A stretch of DNA of 64,000 bases from Polaromonas sp. (GCA_013298815.1 JAAFJF010000011.1:1-64000), one strand, 5' to 3'; shown: positions 9,718 to 18,716, counted from the stretch's first letter. Program-made: numbers and translations. The notes: generated by a model from the letters alone, not told the origin.

Positions 9718-10788
9718 ATGGCATCCGTATCATTTAGAAATATTGAAAAATCTTTTGGCAAAACCAAAATCATCCACGGCATCAGCTTTGATATTCAAGA
9801 CGGTGAGTTTGTTGTTTTGGTAGGCCCTTCGGGCTGTGGTAAATCAACTTTACTTCGCATGCTGGCCGGTTTAGAAGAAATTAGTGGCGGCGACATCGCC
9901 GTAGACGACAAGATTGTGAACGATCTCGAATCCAAAGATCGCGATATTGCTATGGTCTTTCAAAGCTACGCTTTATACCCGCACATGACCGTGCGTGACA
10001 ATATGGCGTTTAGTTTGAAACTGCGCAAAGCGGAAGCTGCGATCACGAATGAACGTGTTGCAAAAGCAGCCAAAATTTTAAACTTAGATGTATTGTTAGA
10101 CCGGTTCCCACGCGAGCTTTCAGGCGGCCAACGCCAACGTGTTGCTATGGGTCGGGCAATAGTGCGTGACCCAAAAGTATTTTTGTTTGATGAGCCATTG
10201 TCAAACTTGGACGCAAAATTGCGCGTCTCCATGCGGGCTGAAATCAAAGCGCTGCACCAACGCCTGAAAACAACGACCGTTTACGTGACGCACGATCAAA
10301 TTGAAGCAATGACATTAGCCGACCGCATTGTTGTTATGCATGACGGCATCATTGAGCAAATCGGTACGCCCTTGGAGCTGTTTGATAGACCGGGTAATTT
10401 GTTTGTTGCTCAGTTCATCGGCTCACCATCTATGAATGTCTTTGAGGGAAAACTTCGTACGACAGGCGATAAGCCCGTTGTTGAAGCATTAGGTGTGAAC
10501 TGGCCTGTTGAGCGCGTTACCCAGGGGGTGGACGGACAGGCTGTTAGCTATGGCATACGTCCAGGCGATATCAGCATCATGGAATCTGGCCAAGGAGTTC
10601 CTGCCAAGGTGATTGTCGTTGAGCCCACTGGTGCTGAAACTGAATTACTTCTAGAGGTGGGTGGCACGCGGATTGTGACGGTGATGCATGGCCGTACTGA
10701 CGCCAAGCCTGATAGCATTGTGCAACTGCATATCAATGCCAACAAAGCACACATTTTTGAAGCGCAAACGGGTAGACGCTTAGATTGA
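9718..10788 (+). CDS. ABC importer ATPase, MalK/UgpC-like
   Basis: Cytoplasmic ATPase of the CUT1 importer, 356 aa. Walker A (GPSGCGKST), the Q-loop (VFQSYALYPHMTV), signature LSGGQRQRVAMGRAI, Walker B (FLFDEPLSNLD) and the switch His (VTHDQIEAM) are all intact. A C-terminal TOBE/regulatory region follows (YGIRPGDISIM). Such ATPases sometimes serve several sugar importers. The idnO-like gene begins 32 bp downstream, which supports a shared transcript with the catabolic dehydrogenases. Confidence 0.94.
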   Translation: MASVSFRNIEKSFGKTKIIHGISFDIQDGEFVVLVGPSGCGKSTLLRMLAGLEEISGGDIAVDDKIVNDLESKDRDIAMVFQSYALYPHMTVRDNMAFSLKLRKAEAAITNERVAKAAKILNLDVLLDRFPRELSGGQRQRVAMGRAIVRDPKVFLFDEPLSNLDAKLRVSMRAEIKALHQRLKTTTVYVTHDQIEAMTLADRIVVMHDGIIEQIGTPLELFDRPGNLFVAQFIGSPSMNVFEGKLRTTGDKPVVEALGVNWPVERVTQGVDGQAVSYGIRPGDISIMESGQGVPAKVIVVEPTGAETELLLEVGGTRIVTVMHGRTDAKPDSIVQLHINANKAHIFEAQTGRRLD

Positions 10789-10820
10789 TTTTTGAAATAT
10801 TTTGAGACTTTTTTTGGATA

Positions 10821-11585
10821 ATGAATAATCAATTTAGCCTTGAAGGCCGTCTCGCCCTCATCACCGGTTCGTCAGCAGGTATTGGATTTGGACTGGCGCG
10901 AGGACTTGCGCAAGCTGGGGCAACGGTCGTCCTCAATGCTCGCAATGAGCATAAATTGGTCGCTGCTGCAGACCAACTTCGAAGCGAAGGCTTCAACATT
11001 CATTCGCGCTGTTTTGACGTGACGAATGAACACGACGTACAAACGGCGGTACATGACATCGAAAAACACATAGGCGCGATTGATATTTTGATCAACAACG
11101 CCGGTATGCAGCGCCGCGCACCCTTGGAAGAGTTCAAAACCAGTGACTGGCATGAGCTGATGCGCACCAATGTGGACAGTGTTTTTTTAGTCGGTCAAGC
11201 GGTTGCCAAAGTCATGATTCCCCGCAAACGCGGAAAGATCATCAACATTTGCTCGGTGCAAAGCGAGTTGGGCCGACCCAATATCGCTCCCTACACGGCC
11301 AGTAAAGGTGCTGTCAAAATGCTGACAAAAGGCATGGCAATCGACTGGGGCCCACACGGCATCAATGTCAATGGCATCGGCCCAGGCTATTTCAAAACAG
11401 AATTGAACGAGAAGCTGGTGAATGATCCACAGTTCAGCGATTGGCTCATCAAGCGCACGCCCAACAGACGCTGGGGCAATGTGGAAGAGTTGACTGGTGC
11501 AGCGGTGTTTTTAGCCAGTGATGCATCAAGCTTTGTCAACGGTCACATTCTTTATGTTGATGGCGGCGTCACATCTACGCTGTAA
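10821..11585 (+). CDS. idnO: Short-chain dehydrogenase, gluconate 5-dehydrogenase type
   Basis: NAD(P)-dependent SDR of 254 aa, likely interconverting 5-keto-D-gluconate and D-gluconate. The cofactor motif is TGSSAGIGFGLA, followed by NNAGMQRR and the active-site set with Ser (SVQSELG) and the Tyr-x-x-x-Lys pair (YTASKGAVKML). The sequence closely resembles IdnO, including NGIGPGYFKTELN and the C-terminal VDGGVTSTL. With the next gene it can convert L-idonate to gluconate, and the dehydratase at 2744 could then act on the product. Substrate assignment is family-based. Confidence 0.85.
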   Translation: MNNQFSLEGRLALITGSSAGIGFGLARGLAQAGATVVLNARNEHKLVAAADQLRSEGFNIHSRCFDVTNEHDVQTAVHDIEKHIGAIDILINNAGMQRRAPLEEFKTSDWHELMRTNVDSVFLVGQAVAKVMIPRKRGKIINICSVQSELGRPNIAPYTASKGAVKMLTKGMAIDWGPHGINVNGIGPGYFKTELNEKLVNDPQFSDWLIKRTPNRRWGNVEELTGAAVFLASDASSFVNGHILYVDGGVTSTL

Positions 11586-11648
11586 AAGTAACTTCGCGAC
11601 TTTTGGTAACTTTTTAATTTGTAGTTTAGATTTAGGTTGGAGATTCCT

Positions 11649-12698
11649 ATGCGCGCACTTGTCTGCCACGCCCCCCAAGATTTACGCCTTGAAGAGCAAC
11701 CATCTGAAGTATTAGGCGTACAGCAACTGCGCATTCGGATTGCTTTTGGCGGTATTTGCGGCTCAGATTTGCATTATTTTCAGCACGGTGGTTTTGGCGC
11801 GGTGCGCTTGAAAGAGCCTATGGCCTTGGGACACGAGGTTTCTGGTCGTATTGACGAGATTGGCTCAGGCGTGACAGGTTTTAAATTGGGTCAACGCATC
11901 GCTATTTCGCCTTCTCGTCCATGTGGCGCCTGCCAATACTGCCAAAATGGGCAGCACAACCATTGCTTGAACATGCGTTTTTACGGCAGCGCCATGCCCT
12001 TTCCGCACATCCAAGGTGCTTTTCGCGAATCGCTCATCATCGACGCCAGCCAAGCGCATGCCGTAGCAGACAATTTGCCGCTATCGCAAGCTGCGTTGGC
12101 TGAGCCTTTATCGGTTGGCTTGCACGCCATCACCCGCGCTGGGTCTGTGTTTGGAAAGCGGGTGTTGGTCACTGGCTGCGGGCCGATTGGTGCGTTGCTG
12201 ATTGCTGCCTTGCGCCGTGCAGGCGCAGCGCACATCGTCGCGGCAGATTTGGCGGACTTGCCACTGGCATGCGCCTTGAAAATGGGTGCAAACGAAGTAG
12301 TCAATCTCGTCAAAGAGCCTGGCGGACTGGATAAATATTCAGATAACAAGGGCACATTTGATGTGATGTTTGAAGCCTCAGGCAGCGACAAAGCCCTGCG
12401 CGCTGGCTTGGCCGTCGTCATGCCGCGTGGCGTGATTGTCAGCATCGGCCTGGGCGGCGATGCCCAAATCCCGCTGAACATGCTGGTAGCCAAAGAAATT
12501 GAGCTGCGCGGCACTTTCCGCTTTCATTCCGAATTTGCGGTAGCCGTTGCCTTTTTGAACCAAGGCTTGATTGACGGCCAACCTGTCATCTCCGACATCA
12601 TCGCTTTTGACCAGTCTGAAGAGGCCTTCAAGCTTGCCTGCGACAAAAGCAAATCCATGAAAGTGCAAATCGCCTTTGATAAAGAGCTATCTTTTTGA
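11649..12698 (+). CDS. idnD: Zinc-dependent alcohol dehydrogenase, L-idonate 5-dehydrogenase type
   Basis: Medium-chain dehydrogenase of 349 aa. The catalytic zinc region is GGICGSDLHYFQHGG with GHEVSG. The structural zinc loop is RPCGACQYCQNGQHNHC with four Cys. The Rossmann motif GCGPIG follows. The pattern matches L-idonate 5-dehydrogenases, which oxidise L-idonate to 5-ketogluconate; sorbitol or threonine dehydrogenase activity is the main alternative. The ATG at 11649 has TTGGAG just upstream and is preferred to an in-frame TTG at 11637. It lies 63 bp after the idnO-like gene. Confidence 0.85.
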   Translation: MRALVCHAPQDLRLEEQPSEVLGVQQLRIRIAFGGICGSDLHYFQHGGFGAVRLKEPMALGHEVSGRIDEIGSGVTGFKLGQRIAISPSRPCGACQYCQNGQHNHCLNMRFYGSAMPFPHIQGAFRESLIIDASQAHAVADNLPLSQAALAEPLSVGLHAITRAGSVFGKRVLVTGCGPIGALLIAALRRAGAAHIVAADLADLPLACALKMGANEVVNLVKEPGGLDKYSDNKGTFDVMFEASGSDKALRAGLAVVMPRGVIVSIGLGGDAQIPLNMLVAKEIELRGTFRFHSEFAVAVAFLNQGLIDGQPVISDIIAFDQSEEAFKLACDKSKSMKVQIAFDKELSF

Positions 12699-12701
12699 TT
12701 T

Positions 12702-12750
12702 TTACTATCAATTTAATAGCTGATTAGGCAATAAATACGCCGGCTAGAGG
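12702..12750 (-). repeat. Dispersed palindromic repeat, copy 2 (orientation B)
   Basis: ACTATCAATTTAATAG hairpin, then GATTAGGCAATAAATACG, then CCGGCTAG. It fills the gap between the idnD-like gene and the cupin gene. Confidence 0.88.
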
Positions 12751-12792
12751 TTGATTTTGACGGTAAATTTCATAAATAATCACAAAACCAAT

Positions 12793-13176
12793 ATGTCTAC
12801 ATTCAATCAAGTCATTCTGTTCACTGATACCGATGGCCTCGCCAAATTCCGTGAAGAGGCTTTGCCCATGCCTGAAGGCAATCCGCAAGCGATGTTATCC
12901 AAACTGCAACCATCGGGTGGCTTTCAGGTGCGCCACAGCCCCGTCGGTTTTAAAAGCAGCTTTCATTGCACCACAACGCCTCAATGGGTGTTTATATTGG
13001 GTGGAACCATGGAAATCTTGTTGCAAGACGGCAGTTCGCGTGTTTTTCAACCTGGCGACTCGTTCTACTCGGATGACACCGTGCCAGCTGGTGTGAATTT
13101 TGATGCCGCCATCCATGGTCATTGGAGTCGCCAAGTGGGCGACCAGCCGCTGGTGACGCTATTTGTCCGTACATGA
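12793..13176 (+). CDS. Small cupin-domain protein
   Basis: Protein of 127 aa with a single cupin barrel. Recognisable parts are SSFHCTTTPQWVFILGGTMEI, which carries a strand pair and one candidate metal His, and DGSSRVFQPGDSFYSDD, the PGD turn of motif 2. The usual first-motif HxH is not clear, so metal binding is uncertain. It follows the idonate dehydrogenase and may act as a sugar isomerase, mutarotase or sensor in that pathway. No specific function can be assigned. The ATG at 12793 is taken in preference to an upstream TTG that would run into the repeat. Confidence 0.75.
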   Translation: MSTFNQVILFTDTDGLAKFREEALPMPEGNPQAMLSKLQPSGGFQVRHSPVGFKSSFHCTTTPQWVFILGGTMEILLQDGSSRVFQPGDSFYSDDTVPAGVNFDAAIHGHWSRQVGDQPLVTLFVRT

Positions 13177-13340
13177 ATCTGTAGCTCTTACTGCAGTTGT
13201 TCTGAACTTGATTTCAAAGCCTGAACTGGCCATTTAAGCGCCGATAACTGCGATAATGACGACATGGCGCCTTTGAATTTTGTATTCATTCGTGCTTCTT
13301 TTCGTTAATTTACGCCTTTTTATAGGCACAAAAATCCAAA

Positions 13341-15002
13341 ATGGCTCAATACGTATACACCATGAACAAGGTCGGCAAAATCGTGCCGCCCAAGCGTCAA
13401 ATTCTCAAAGACATTTCGCTCAGCTTCTTCCCAGGCGCCAAGATTGGTGTTTTAGGCACGAACGGCTCTGGCAAATCAAGCTTGCTCAAAATCATGGCTG
13501 GCTTGGACAAAGACATTGAGGGCGAAGCAACCCCGATGCCGGGCTTGCAAATAGGTTACTTGCCGCAAGAGCCACAACTGAACAACGAGCACACGGTGCG
13601 TGAAAGCGTGGAAGCTGGCATGGGCAAAGTGTTTGCGGCTAAAGCGCGCTTAGAAGAAGTTTATATCGCCTACGGCGAGGAAGATGCTGACTTTGACGCC
13701 TTGGCGGCTGAACAAGCTGACTTGGAAGCCATCATCGCCACCGCTGGCACCGACAGTGAGCACCAACTTGAAATTGCTGCTGATGCTCTGCGCCTGCCAC
13801 CCTGGGATGCCAAAATCGGCGTGCTGTCCGGTGGTGAAAAGCGCCGTGTGGCGCTGTGCAGCTTGTTGCTGTCCAAGCCAGAAATGCTGTTGCTCGACGA
13901 GCCAACCAACCATTTGGATGCGGAATCGGTCGATTGGCTGGAGCAATTTTTGCAGCGTTACTCGGGTACCGTGGTTGCCATCACCCATGACCGCTACTTC
14001 TTGGACAACGCGGCAGAGTGGATTTTGGAGATGGACCGCGGCAGCGGCATTCCGTGGAAAGGCAATTACAGTACCTGGCTGGAACAAAAGGGCGAGCGTC
14101 TGGCGCAAGAGCAAAAGGGCGAAGAAGCCCGTGCCAAAGCCCTGAAGAAAGAGCTGGAATGGTCCCGCCAAAATCCCAAAGCACGTCAAGCTAAGAGTAA
14201 ATCACGTCTGGCGCGTTTTGAAGAGTTGTCCGACTTTGAATACCAAGCCCGCAACGAAACACAGGAGATTTTCATCCCTGTAGCCGAGCGCTTGGGTAAC
14301 GAAGTCATCGAATTCACCAACGTCACCAAATCCTTTGGCGACCGCGTGCTGATCGACAACCTGAGCTTCAAAATCCCCGCTGGCGCGATTGTCGGCATCA
14401 TCGGCCCCAACGGTGCCGGTAAATCGACCCTGTTCAAGCTGATTGCGGGCAAAGAATTGCCGGATACCGGCGAAGTCAAAATCGGTAAAACCGTGCAAAT
14501 GGCTTTTGTTGACCAGCACCGCGATGACTTAGAGAACGCCAAAACCGTCTGGGAAGACGTCTCCGGCGGCCTCGACATTCTGACCGTCGGCAAGTTCCAA
14601 ATGCCAAGCCGTGCTTACTGCGGCCGCTTCAACTTCAACGGTGCCGATCAACAAAAACGCGTTGGCACCCTGTCTGGTGGTGAGCGCGGACGTTTGCACC
14701 TCGCCAAAACTTTGATTGCAGGCGGCAACGTCTTGATGCTTGACGAGCCATCGAATGACTTGGACGTGGAAACTTTACGCGCGTTGGAAGACGCGCTGTT
14801 GGAATTCGCAGGCTCCGTCATGGTCATCAGCCATGACCGCTGGTTCTTGGACCGAATCGCTACGCACATCCTCGCCTGCGAAGGTGACAGCCAATGGACT
14901 TTCTACAACGGCAACTACCAAGAGTACGAAGCAGACAAAAAGCGCCGTTTGGGTGAAGAGGGCGCGAAGCCGAAACGCATGCGTTTTAAGGCATTGCATT
15001 AA
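13341..15002 (+). CDS. ettA: ABC-F ATPase EttA (energy-dependent translational throttle)
   Basis: Soluble ABC-F protein of 553 aa that binds the ribosomal E site and senses ATP/ADP in the first elongation steps. Two ABC domains are present: Walker A GTNGSGKSS and signature LSGGEKRRVAL in the first, GPNGAGKST and LSGGERGRLHL in the second, with LLDEPTNHLD and MLDEPSNDLD Walker B segments. The EttA-type arm and the P-tIM linker (WSRQNPKARQAKSKSRLARFEEL) lie between them. It has its own upstream region and a terminator after it, so it is probably monocistronic. Confidence 0.96.
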   Translation: MAQYVYTMNKVGKIVPPKRQILKDISLSFFPGAKIGVLGTNGSGKSSLLKIMAGLDKDIEGEATPMPGLQIGYLPQEPQLNNEHTVRESVEAGMGKVFAAKARLEEVYIAYGEEDADFDALAAEQADLEAIIATAGTDSEHQLEIAADALRLPPWDAKIGVLSGGEKRRVALCSLLLSKPEMLLLDEPTNHLDAESVDWLEQFLQRYSGTVVAITHDRYFLDNAAEWILEMDRGSGIPWKGNYSTWLEQKGERLAQEQKGEEARAKALKKELEWSRQNPKARQAKSKSRLARFEELSDFEYQARNETQEIFIPVAERLGNEVIEFTNVTKSFGDRVLIDNLSFKIPAGAIVGIIGPNGAGKSTLFKLIAGKELPDTGEVKIGKTVQMAFVDQHRDDLENAKTVWEDVSGGLDILTVGKFQMPSRAYCGRFNFNGADQQKRVGTLSGGERGRLHLAKTLIAGGNVLMLDEPSNDLDVETLRALEDALLEFAGSVMVISHDRWFLDRIATHILACEGDSQWTFYNGNYQEYEADKKRRLGEEGAKPKRMRFKALH

Positions 15003-15050
15003 GCAACTCGTCAGAGTCTGTGTAGGTAGGTTTTCATCTGCCAACTTATC

Positions 15051-15087
15051 AAAACCGCAACAGAGCATGCTTTGAGGCGGTTTTTGT
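15051..15087 (+). terminator. Probable terminator after ettA
   Basis: An AAAACCGC / GCGGTTTT stem encloses an 18-nt loop and is followed by T-rich sequence. The loop is larger than ideal. Confidence 0.6.
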
Positions 15088-15105
15088 GTTTTTGGGTGTC
15101 AAATA

Positions 15106-15150
15106 TGGCTGTAGTCGGCGTTTTTATTGCCTAAACATCTATATTATTTG
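15106..15150 (+). repeat. Dispersed palindromic repeat, copy 3 (orientation A)
   Basis: GGCTGTAGTCGGCG, then TTTTTATTGCCTAA. The hairpin arm is degenerate in this copy (ATCTATATTATTTG). It lies between the convergent ettA and the CusF-like gene. Confidence 0.75.
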
Positions 15151-15167
15151 GAGCATCTGTAGCGATA

Positions 15168-15509
15168 TTATTTCGCAATTTCAATACTCATGACCGTAAA
15201 CACACCATTCAGTTTATCAGCGGTGAATTTGACTTTATCGCCCGCTTTGACTTTTTCCAGCATCGCTTCATCCTTGACTTGAAACACCATGGTCATGCCA
15301 GGCATGTCGAGGTTTTTAATCTCGCCATGTTTGAGTGTGACTTTTTTGTTTTCAAGATCGATTTTTCGAATTTCAGCGTCTGCCAAGGGTAAAGTATTTG
15401 CCGCTTTAGCAGCAGACGCTGCTGGCGCAGCAGCATGAGAGCCTGCATAGCTAAAGGCTACGCTGCTTAGCAATGTTGCAGTAATGACGATAAATTTGAT
15501 GTTTTTCAT
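15168..15509 (-). CDS. Periplasmic CusF-like copper-binding protein
   Basis: Protein of 113 aa with a signal peptide (MKNIKFIVITATLLSSVAFS, then AGSHAAAP) and one small beta-barrel copper-binding domain. The metal loop reads LKHGEIKNLDMPGMTMVF: the His and two Met of the CusF site are present, but the Trp that caps Cu(I) in E. coli CusF is replaced by Met. It is the last gene of the minus-strand copper block. The likely role is to bind Cu(I) or Ag(I) in the periplasm and pass it to the oxidase or an efflux pump. No CusA/CusB partner is in the window. Confidence 0.85.
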   Translation of the reverse strand: MKNIKFIVITATLLSSVAFSYAGSHAAAPAASAAKAANTLPLADAEIRKIDLENKKVTLKHGEIKNLDMPGMTMVFQVKDEAMLEKVKAGDKVKFTADKLNGVFTVMSIEIAK

Positions 15510-15548
15510 GGCGTTTCCTTTTGGTTTAAATAGTAAAAATAAATTGGT

Positions 15549-16079
15549 TTAATGGTTGTGGCTACTTGCTTTGGCTGGCATTTTTGCACTTGCAACATTG
15601 ACCAAACCCTTCATTCCCGCATCAAAATGACCTGCCTCTAAGCAAGCAAAATCAATTTTCCCCGCTGCGGTGAACTGCCAAATGATCTCGCCAGTTTTCC
15701 CAGGTGCGAGAGAGGCTGTGTTAGGTTCATCGTGCACCATGCCCGGGTATTTTTTCATCAGTTCGGCATGTTCTTTGAGGTCTTTCATAGATCCCAAAGT
15801 CATTTCGTGTTTGATTTTCCCTGAGTTTTTGACGATGAACTTGATGGTTTCGCCTTGTTTGGCATCGATGCTGGCAGGTATGAAGCGCATGGCGTCAGTC
15901 ATCTCAACGTTGATCGTACGCGTGACATTCGAAGCTTTGCCTGGCTTGCCGATGGCATCAGCCCCTGCGTTATTAATAGCGTGCCCGCCGGCGTGGTTGC
16001 CAGAAGCCATGGCCGCTGTTACGAGGAAAGAAGCAGCGATTGAGGTCGTCATTGCGGCGATAATTTGGTTATATCTCAT
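15549..16079 (-). CDS. Cupredoxin-family periplasmic copper protein
   Basis: Protein of 176 aa: signal peptide (residues about 1-25), a His-containing linker (GNHAGGHAINNAG), then a blue-copper fold. Type-1 copper ligands are visible as His in KIKHEMTLG and as Cys, His and Met in FACLEAGHFDAGM. The Met- and Lys-rich HAELMKKYPGMVHDEPN insert is typical of the CopI-like cupredoxins found beside multicopper oxidases. It sits 39 bp upstream of the CusF-like gene in the same operon. Function in copper tolerance or electron transfer is inferred from family and context. Confidence 0.87.
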   Translation of the reverse strand: MRYNQIIAAMTTSIAASFLVTAAMASGNHAGGHAINNAGADAIGKPGKASNVTRTINVEMTDAMRFIPASIDAKQGETIKFIVKNSGKIKHEMTLGSMKDLKEHAELMKKYPGMVHDEPNTASLAPGKTGEIIWQFTAAGKIDFACLEAGHFDAGMKGLVNVASAKMPAKASSHNH

Positions 16080-16116
16080 AAAAATCCTAGAAAAAAGTAA
16101 AATCTGTTAAAAAATG

Positions 16117-16166
16117 ATGCTAGCCAGCGTATTTATTGCCTAAGCAGCTATAAAAATAATAGTAAA
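16117..16166 (+). repeat. Dispersed palindromic repeat, copy 4 (orientation A)
   Basis: GCTAGCCAGCG, TATTTATTGCCTAAG, then GCTATAAAAATAATAGTAAAT. It lies between the cupredoxin and multicopper-oxidase genes, inside the copper operon, so it is transcribed with them. Confidence 0.88.
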
Positions 16167-16184
16167 TATAATCTGAAAATGAAC

Positions 16185-17624
16185 TCAATGCTTCATGCTT
16201 TCCATCGTCGGTTTGCGAATCTGCACTTCCACCTCAGCTTGTTTCTTTTGTATCAGCGGCATGGCAGATTTACCTTCTGCTTTAAACCGTAACGGGTCAG
16301 CCACTGTCCCGTTAACTTCAAAAGCAACGGTGCCCTCAGGGTGTTTGTACCAGCCAGGGTTACTGTAATCACCCGGTTTTTGGTCTTTACGGACTTTGAC
16401 AATGCTGAACATGCCGCCCATCTCGACCCCGCCAAACGGGCCTTCGCCGGTCATCATAGGCGCTGTGTTATGGGGGATTTCCATCGTCATCTCGCCCATG
16501 TCGGCCATACCGCGTTCCCCCATGACCATATAGTCTGGAATCAAATTGGTGATTTTTTTAACCACGCTTCGGTGATCCACGCCAATCATGGTTGGCACAT
16601 CGTGCCCCATGGCATTCATGGTGTGGTGCGATTTATGGCAGTGGAAAGCCCAGTCGCCTTCTTCATCAGCCAAAAATTCAAACTGCCGCATTTGCCCAAC
16701 CGCCACGTCCGTCGTCACTTCTGGCCAACGAGCACTTTTCGGCACTGGGCCGCCGTCCGTTCCTGTCACTTCAAATTCGTGACCGTGGATATGAATCGGG
16801 TGATTCGTCATCGTCAAGTTTCCCACGCGGATACGCACGTTGTCGTTTTTTCGGACGTTCAGCGAGTCAATACCGGGGAAGATGCGGCTGTTCCAAGTCC
16901 ATAAATTGAAATCAGTCATAGTCATGATTTTGGGTGTGTAGGCACCTGGGTCAATGTCGTAAGAGCTGAGCAGGAAGCAAAAATCTCTGTCTACTTCGCT
17001 GATATTTGGGTGCTTAGTTTTAGGGTGAGTAATCCAAAAACCCATCATTCCCATCGCCATTTGCACCATTTCGTCCGCATGCGGGTGGTACATGAAGGTG
17101 CCAGGGCGGCGCGCTACGAATTCGTAAACAAATGTTTTGCCGGGTTGAATCGATTTTTGCGTGAGTCCAGAAACACCATCCATGCCATTGGGCAAGCGCT
17201 GACCGTGCCAATGCACGCTGGTGTGCTCGGGCAGTTTGTTGGTAACGTAGATGCGTACGCGGTCGCCTTCCACCACCTCAATTGTCGGGCCGGGGGACTG
17301 GCCGTTGTAACCCCACAGATGTGCTTTGAAACCGGGCGCCATTTCACGCACCACGGGTTCAGCAACGAGATGGAACTCTTTAACGCCTTGGTTCATGCGC
17401 CACGGCAGTGTCCAGCCGTTCAGGGTGACCACGGGGTTGTAGGGCCGGCTCGTTTGCGGAACGAGCGGCGGCATGGTGTCTGGCTTGGTCTGCATCATCG
17501 GCTCAGGAATAGCGGCCAGAGCGACTTTGCTGACGGCGGTTGCTGTGACGGCGGCAGCAATCATGCCTGCGCCACCTAAAAAGGTGCGTCGTGACGATTT
17601 ATCTAATTTTGTAAATTGGTTCAT
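16185..17624 (-). CDS. Tat-exported multicopper oxidase (copper-resistance type)
   Basis: Protein of 479 aa, predicted periplasmic oxidase that oxidises Cu(I) or organic substrates with reduction of O2. The N-terminus has a twin-arginine signal (SSRRTFLGGAGMIAAAV). Copper ligands are intact: HWHG, HPHAD, HPIHIHGHEF and HCHKSHHTMNAMG. A Met-rich stretch (MGERGMADMGEMTMEIPHN, then APMMTGEG) follows the last site, as in CopA-like enzymes that bind extra Cu(I). It lies 8 bp downstream of the TolC-like gene. Confidence 0.93.
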   Translation of the reverse strand: MNQFTKLDKSSRRTFLGGAGMIAAAVTATAVSKVALAAIPEPMMQTKPDTMPPLVPQTSRPYNPVVTLNGWTLPWRMNQGVKEFHLVAEPVVREMAPGFKAHLWGYNGQSPGPTIEVVEGDRVRIYVTNKLPEHTSVHWHGQRLPNGMDGVSGLTQKSIQPGKTFVYEFVARRPGTFMYHPHADEMVQMAMGMMGFWITHPKTKHPNISEVDRDFCFLLSSYDIDPGAYTPKIMTMTDFNLWTWNSRIFPGIDSLNVRKNDNVRIRVGNLTMTNHPIHIHGHEFEVTGTDGGPVPKSARWPEVTTDVAVGQMRQFEFLADEEGDWAFHCHKSHHTMNAMGHDVPTMIGVDHRSVVKKITNLIPDYMVMGERGMADMGEMTMEIPHNTAPMMTGEGPFGGVEMGGMFSIVKVRKDQKPGDYSNPGWYKHPEGTVAFEVNGTVADPLRFKAEGKSAMPLIQKKQAEVEVQIRKPTMESMKH

Positions 17625-17632
17625 AGTGTTTT

Positions 17633-18577
17633 TTATTCAACGGGCGGATGTTCAGAAGTGGCATAGAGCTGCGATTGCAAGGTATCTTGAAACCCTGCAT
17701 CGGCGAGCCAAAAAGCTTGCTTTGCGGCTATTGCAGCAATTACCATTTTTGTTTGCTCGCGGTTTTCAGCCAATAGCTCAAACACGCCTATAAACATGCC
17801 GTTGTAGCGTAAAGTGGCTTCCTCAGCGATGATTTTTTGAAGTGGCAAAACTTCATCGCGGTAATGCATGGCTAAGTCATAGGCTATTCGGTAAGCCGCG
17901 TAACTACTGCGCATTTCTGAGGGTGCTTCTGATGCAAACATTTGTGTGTCTGACATCCGAACAACGCGTTGTAGTGCTGTTTCTGCGATGGGCGAAGCAG
18001 GTAATTCTGGCAATCGGTCAGGTAATGCAAGTGCTTTGGCTTTGGCATCATTCAAACCCATGGCGCGAACCAATGCTTCGCGTGCCTCAGCTGCTTCTTG
18101 CGTACTCGTCAACAGCAGGCTCGCAGCTTCGGCATACATGGCATGCTGGTGGGCTTGCTGCAAACGGGTAAAGTTGCCCACGCTGCGCATACGCCTTGCC
18201 AATTCGCTACTGGCTTGGGCCGACGCATGTGATTGCTTGGCATGAAGCAACTGCTCTTGCTTGGCCACGGCTTGCAACCAAGCCATCCGCACAGGCATCG
18301 GCATTTTTGCTATTTTCGCAGCACTAAGAATGTCGGTACTTGCTACATAGGCTGGCAAGACTGTCATGGCGTTCAATTGCGCTTCTTTTGCATAAGCGCG
18401 CCAGCCGCCAATTTCCGCGACTTTGTTATTGGCATCTTTCCACGGCAGCACTTTTTCATCAACAAATTTTTGGTAATCTGCGATGGGAGACGTGTAGCCG
18501 GCGGTTGTTTGCGCGATGGTCATGCTTGAAAGTAGGCAAACGGCCACAGCTGTAGGCAATAAAAATAGAGTTTTCAA
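17633..18577 (-). CDS. TolC-family-like periplasmic/outer-membrane protein, short form
   Basis: Protein of 314 aa with a signal peptide (MKTLFLLPTAVAVCLLSS, then MTIAQ). The C-terminal two-thirds is strongly helical and resembles the TolC coiled-coil region (LPDRLPELPASPIAE, RYNGMFIGVFELLAENREQ). The N-terminal part (DYQKFVDEKVLPWKDANNKV and GGWRAYAKEA) is not a standard TolC start. At 314 aa it is shorter than normal TolC proteins (over 400 aa) and an obvious barrel is lacking. It is directly upstream of the multicopper oxidase, so a copper role is likely. Whether it forms a channel is uncertain. Confidence 0.75.
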   Translation of the reverse strand: MKTLFLLPTAVAVCLLSSMTIAQTTAGYTSPIADYQKFVDEKVLPWKDANNKVAEIGGWRAYAKEAQLNAMTVLPAYVASTDILSAAKIAKMPMPVRMAWLQAVAKQEQLLHAKQSHASAQASSELARRMRSVGNFTRLQQAHQHAMYAEAASLLLTSTQEAAEAREALVRAMGLNDAKAKALALPDRLPELPASPIAETALQRVVRMSDTQMFASEAPSEMRSSYAAYRIAYDLAMHYRDEVLPLQKIIAEEATLRYNGMFIGVFELLAENREQTKMVIAAIAAKQAFWLADAGFQDTLQSQLYATSEHPPVE

Positions 18578-18716
18578 ACGATTTCTCCAAGAAATTTAGA
18601 CGTTTGGACAGACATTTAAGCAGCTTAAGTCCGGCCAAAAAATTACTTACCCCAAGACTCCGCCAAGCTATCAACTCAAAGCGAGTCAAAGTACAGACGG
18701 AGTTTGGGCAGGGAGA

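Noticed and set aside
13348-13356. GTATAC core within the first codons of ettA, and another at about 8530 in a permease gene
   Set aside because: They lack the flanking AACTG...CACTT context of the purine-regulon sites and lie in coding sequence.
17633-18577. TolC-like gene as a truncated pseudogene
   Set aside because: It has a good signal peptide, an intact frame, close spacing to the next gene and no sign of a broken remainder upstream, so a short family form is more likely than decay.
18673-18686. AACTCAAAGCGAGT imperfect dyad upstream of the TolC-like gene, considered as a CueR-type promoter operator
   Set aside because: The half-sites are short and the spacing to plausible -35 and -10 boxes does not fit a MerR-type promoter, so I do not call it.
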